64,000 bases of DNA, from assembly GCF_900111125.1 (NCBI RefSeq), contig NZ_FOGE01000003.1, forward strand, positions 1-64,000. The letters run 5' to 3'. The stretch's first letter is position 1. Each line of letters begins with the position of its first letter. Position numbers and translations under genes: made by a program. The notes under the pieces are model-generated. The model did no database searches. It was given only the letters and a program-made list of their open reading frames with translations, and was not told where the DNA came from. The stretch comes from Sphingobium sp. YR768. GTDB taxonomy: Bacteria > Pseudomonadota > Alphaproteobacteria > Sphingomonadales > Sphingomonadaceae. Shown one piece after another: positions 63,579 through 64,000 of this stretch.

Positions 63579-63734
63579 GGAAGATCAGCCCGCAGTCAGG
63601 GGAAAGGCGGATGACGCCGTGGAAAGCAAGAACCCGTCGGAAACCGTCATTGTCATCCCGTTCATTCAAGTGCGACCATTTTGCTGCGCTATACCCAAGG
63701 GCCTGCGCGCAGGACAGGGAGAAGTTTGCCGGCT

Positions 63735-63813
63735 ACGTGCTCCTGCGACAGCAGGAGCCCAGGGTCGAACGAAATGCCACGCATCCTGGGCTCCTGCCTT
63801 CGCAGGAGCACGT
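63735..63813. repeat. 29-bp inverted repeat (two mismatches) between lspA and ileS
   Basis: 63735-63763 (acgtgctcctgcgacagcag plus nine bases) pairs with 63785-63813 with two mismatches, flanking 21 nt. It begins 10 nt after the ileS stop, read on the minus strand. It may act as a terminator or be a dispersed BIME-type element. Confidence 0.7.
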
Positions 63814-63822
63814 CACATCCAG

Positions 63823-64000
63823 CTACGCCTTCAGCACATCGTCGCAGCGGTTGCAGAGCGTGCCGTCTTCCTCGACCTCCGGCAACAGGCGCCAGCAGCG
63901 GCCGCATTTGTGCCAGTCGCTGGGCTTGACGATGATGCCGTCGCCCACGCCCATTTCGATCCGGGCGACGATAGCGATTTCGGCGAAGTTCACACCGTCG
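63823..64000 (-). CDS. ileS: Isoleucine-tRNA ligase, C-terminal fragment (rest beyond window edge)
   Basis: The minus strand from 64000 reads GVNFAEIAIVARIEMGVGDG, then DWHKCGRCWRLLPEVEEDGTLCNRCDDVLKA and a stop at 63823-63825. The paired CxxC sets (CGRCW and CNRC) are the C-terminal zinc-binding domain of IleS. About 58 codons are visible; the gene continues off the right edge. It is followed by lspA, a usual order. Confidence 0.93.
   Translation of the reverse strand, partial: DGVNFAEIAIVARIEMGVGDGIIVKPSDWHKCGRCWRLLPEVEEDGTLCNRCDDVLKA

Overview
The window is about 64 kb of GC-rich bacterial chromosome. It most likely comes from an alphaproteobacterium of the Sphingomonadales (Sphingobium/Sphingomonas-like). 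This is inferred from the coding style, the RegB/RegA pair, the DUF2794 and DUF3035 genes, the IleS-LspA order and the sphingomonad-like dispersed inverted repeats. No 16S gene or other decisive marker is present. No CRISPR array, prophage or complete insertion sequence was seen; only the last codons of an IS630-type transposase lie at the left edge.

Layout. 1-3.3 kb: transposase remnant, fatty-acid desaturase, then a more A/T-rich patch with two orphan convergent genes. 3.4-7 kb: Amt-like transporter, family-2 glycosyltransferase and an MHS-type MFS transporter. 7-13.8 kb: a tightly overlapping unit cyoABCD-surf1-regB-regA, joining a heme-copper quinol oxidase, its assembly factor and a redox-sensing two-component system. 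14-16.4 kb: a large acidic RTX protein.

16.5-33.6 kb is the most distinctive region, a tellurite-resistance-type (Ter) stress system. It has an ATP-grasp gene, a 1505-aa SF1 helicase with a C-terminal Vsr-like nuclease, TerZ, TerA, a TerC/DUF475 membrane protein, TerD and TerE. These are followed by a degenerate TerD domain fused to a trypsin-like protease and by a translationally coupled block of two phosphoribosyltransferase-type proteins, a HAD phosphatase and a CitE/HpcH-like lyase. An AIM24-like protein closes the run. Facing it across a perfect 18-bp hairpin is an opposite-strand pair of divergent XpaC- and TelA-like genes. Published comparative genomics on Ter systems (Anantharaman, Iyer and Aravind) proposed that such enzyme sets make a nucleoside-like metabolite, and linked Ter to metal/Ca2+ sensing and DNA processing. 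This locus carries all those arms, but no TerB, TerF, TerX, TerY or TerW was recognised.

33.7-64 kb is mostly housekeeping: tRNA-Gly(CCC), a KDG kinase, two hybrid histidine kinases, an alpha/beta hydrolase, serine acetyltransferase divergent from a TauE/SafE exporter and OxyR, MoaE/MoaD, PgsA, an LplT-like transporter and PBP1A. Further on are a BaiN-like flavoprotein, an IscU-like protein lacking its third cysteine, a Kef-type antiporter, a Fur/Zur regulator, PnuC with NadR-type kinase (NAD salvage), Dxs, a probably frameshifted small gene, an FhaC/ShlB-type outer-membrane transporter, an SRPBCC/ArsR pair under a palindrome overlapping its start codon, a DUF3035 lipoprotein, LspA and the 3' end of ileS. 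Several intergenic regions hold REP/BIME-like inverted repeats.
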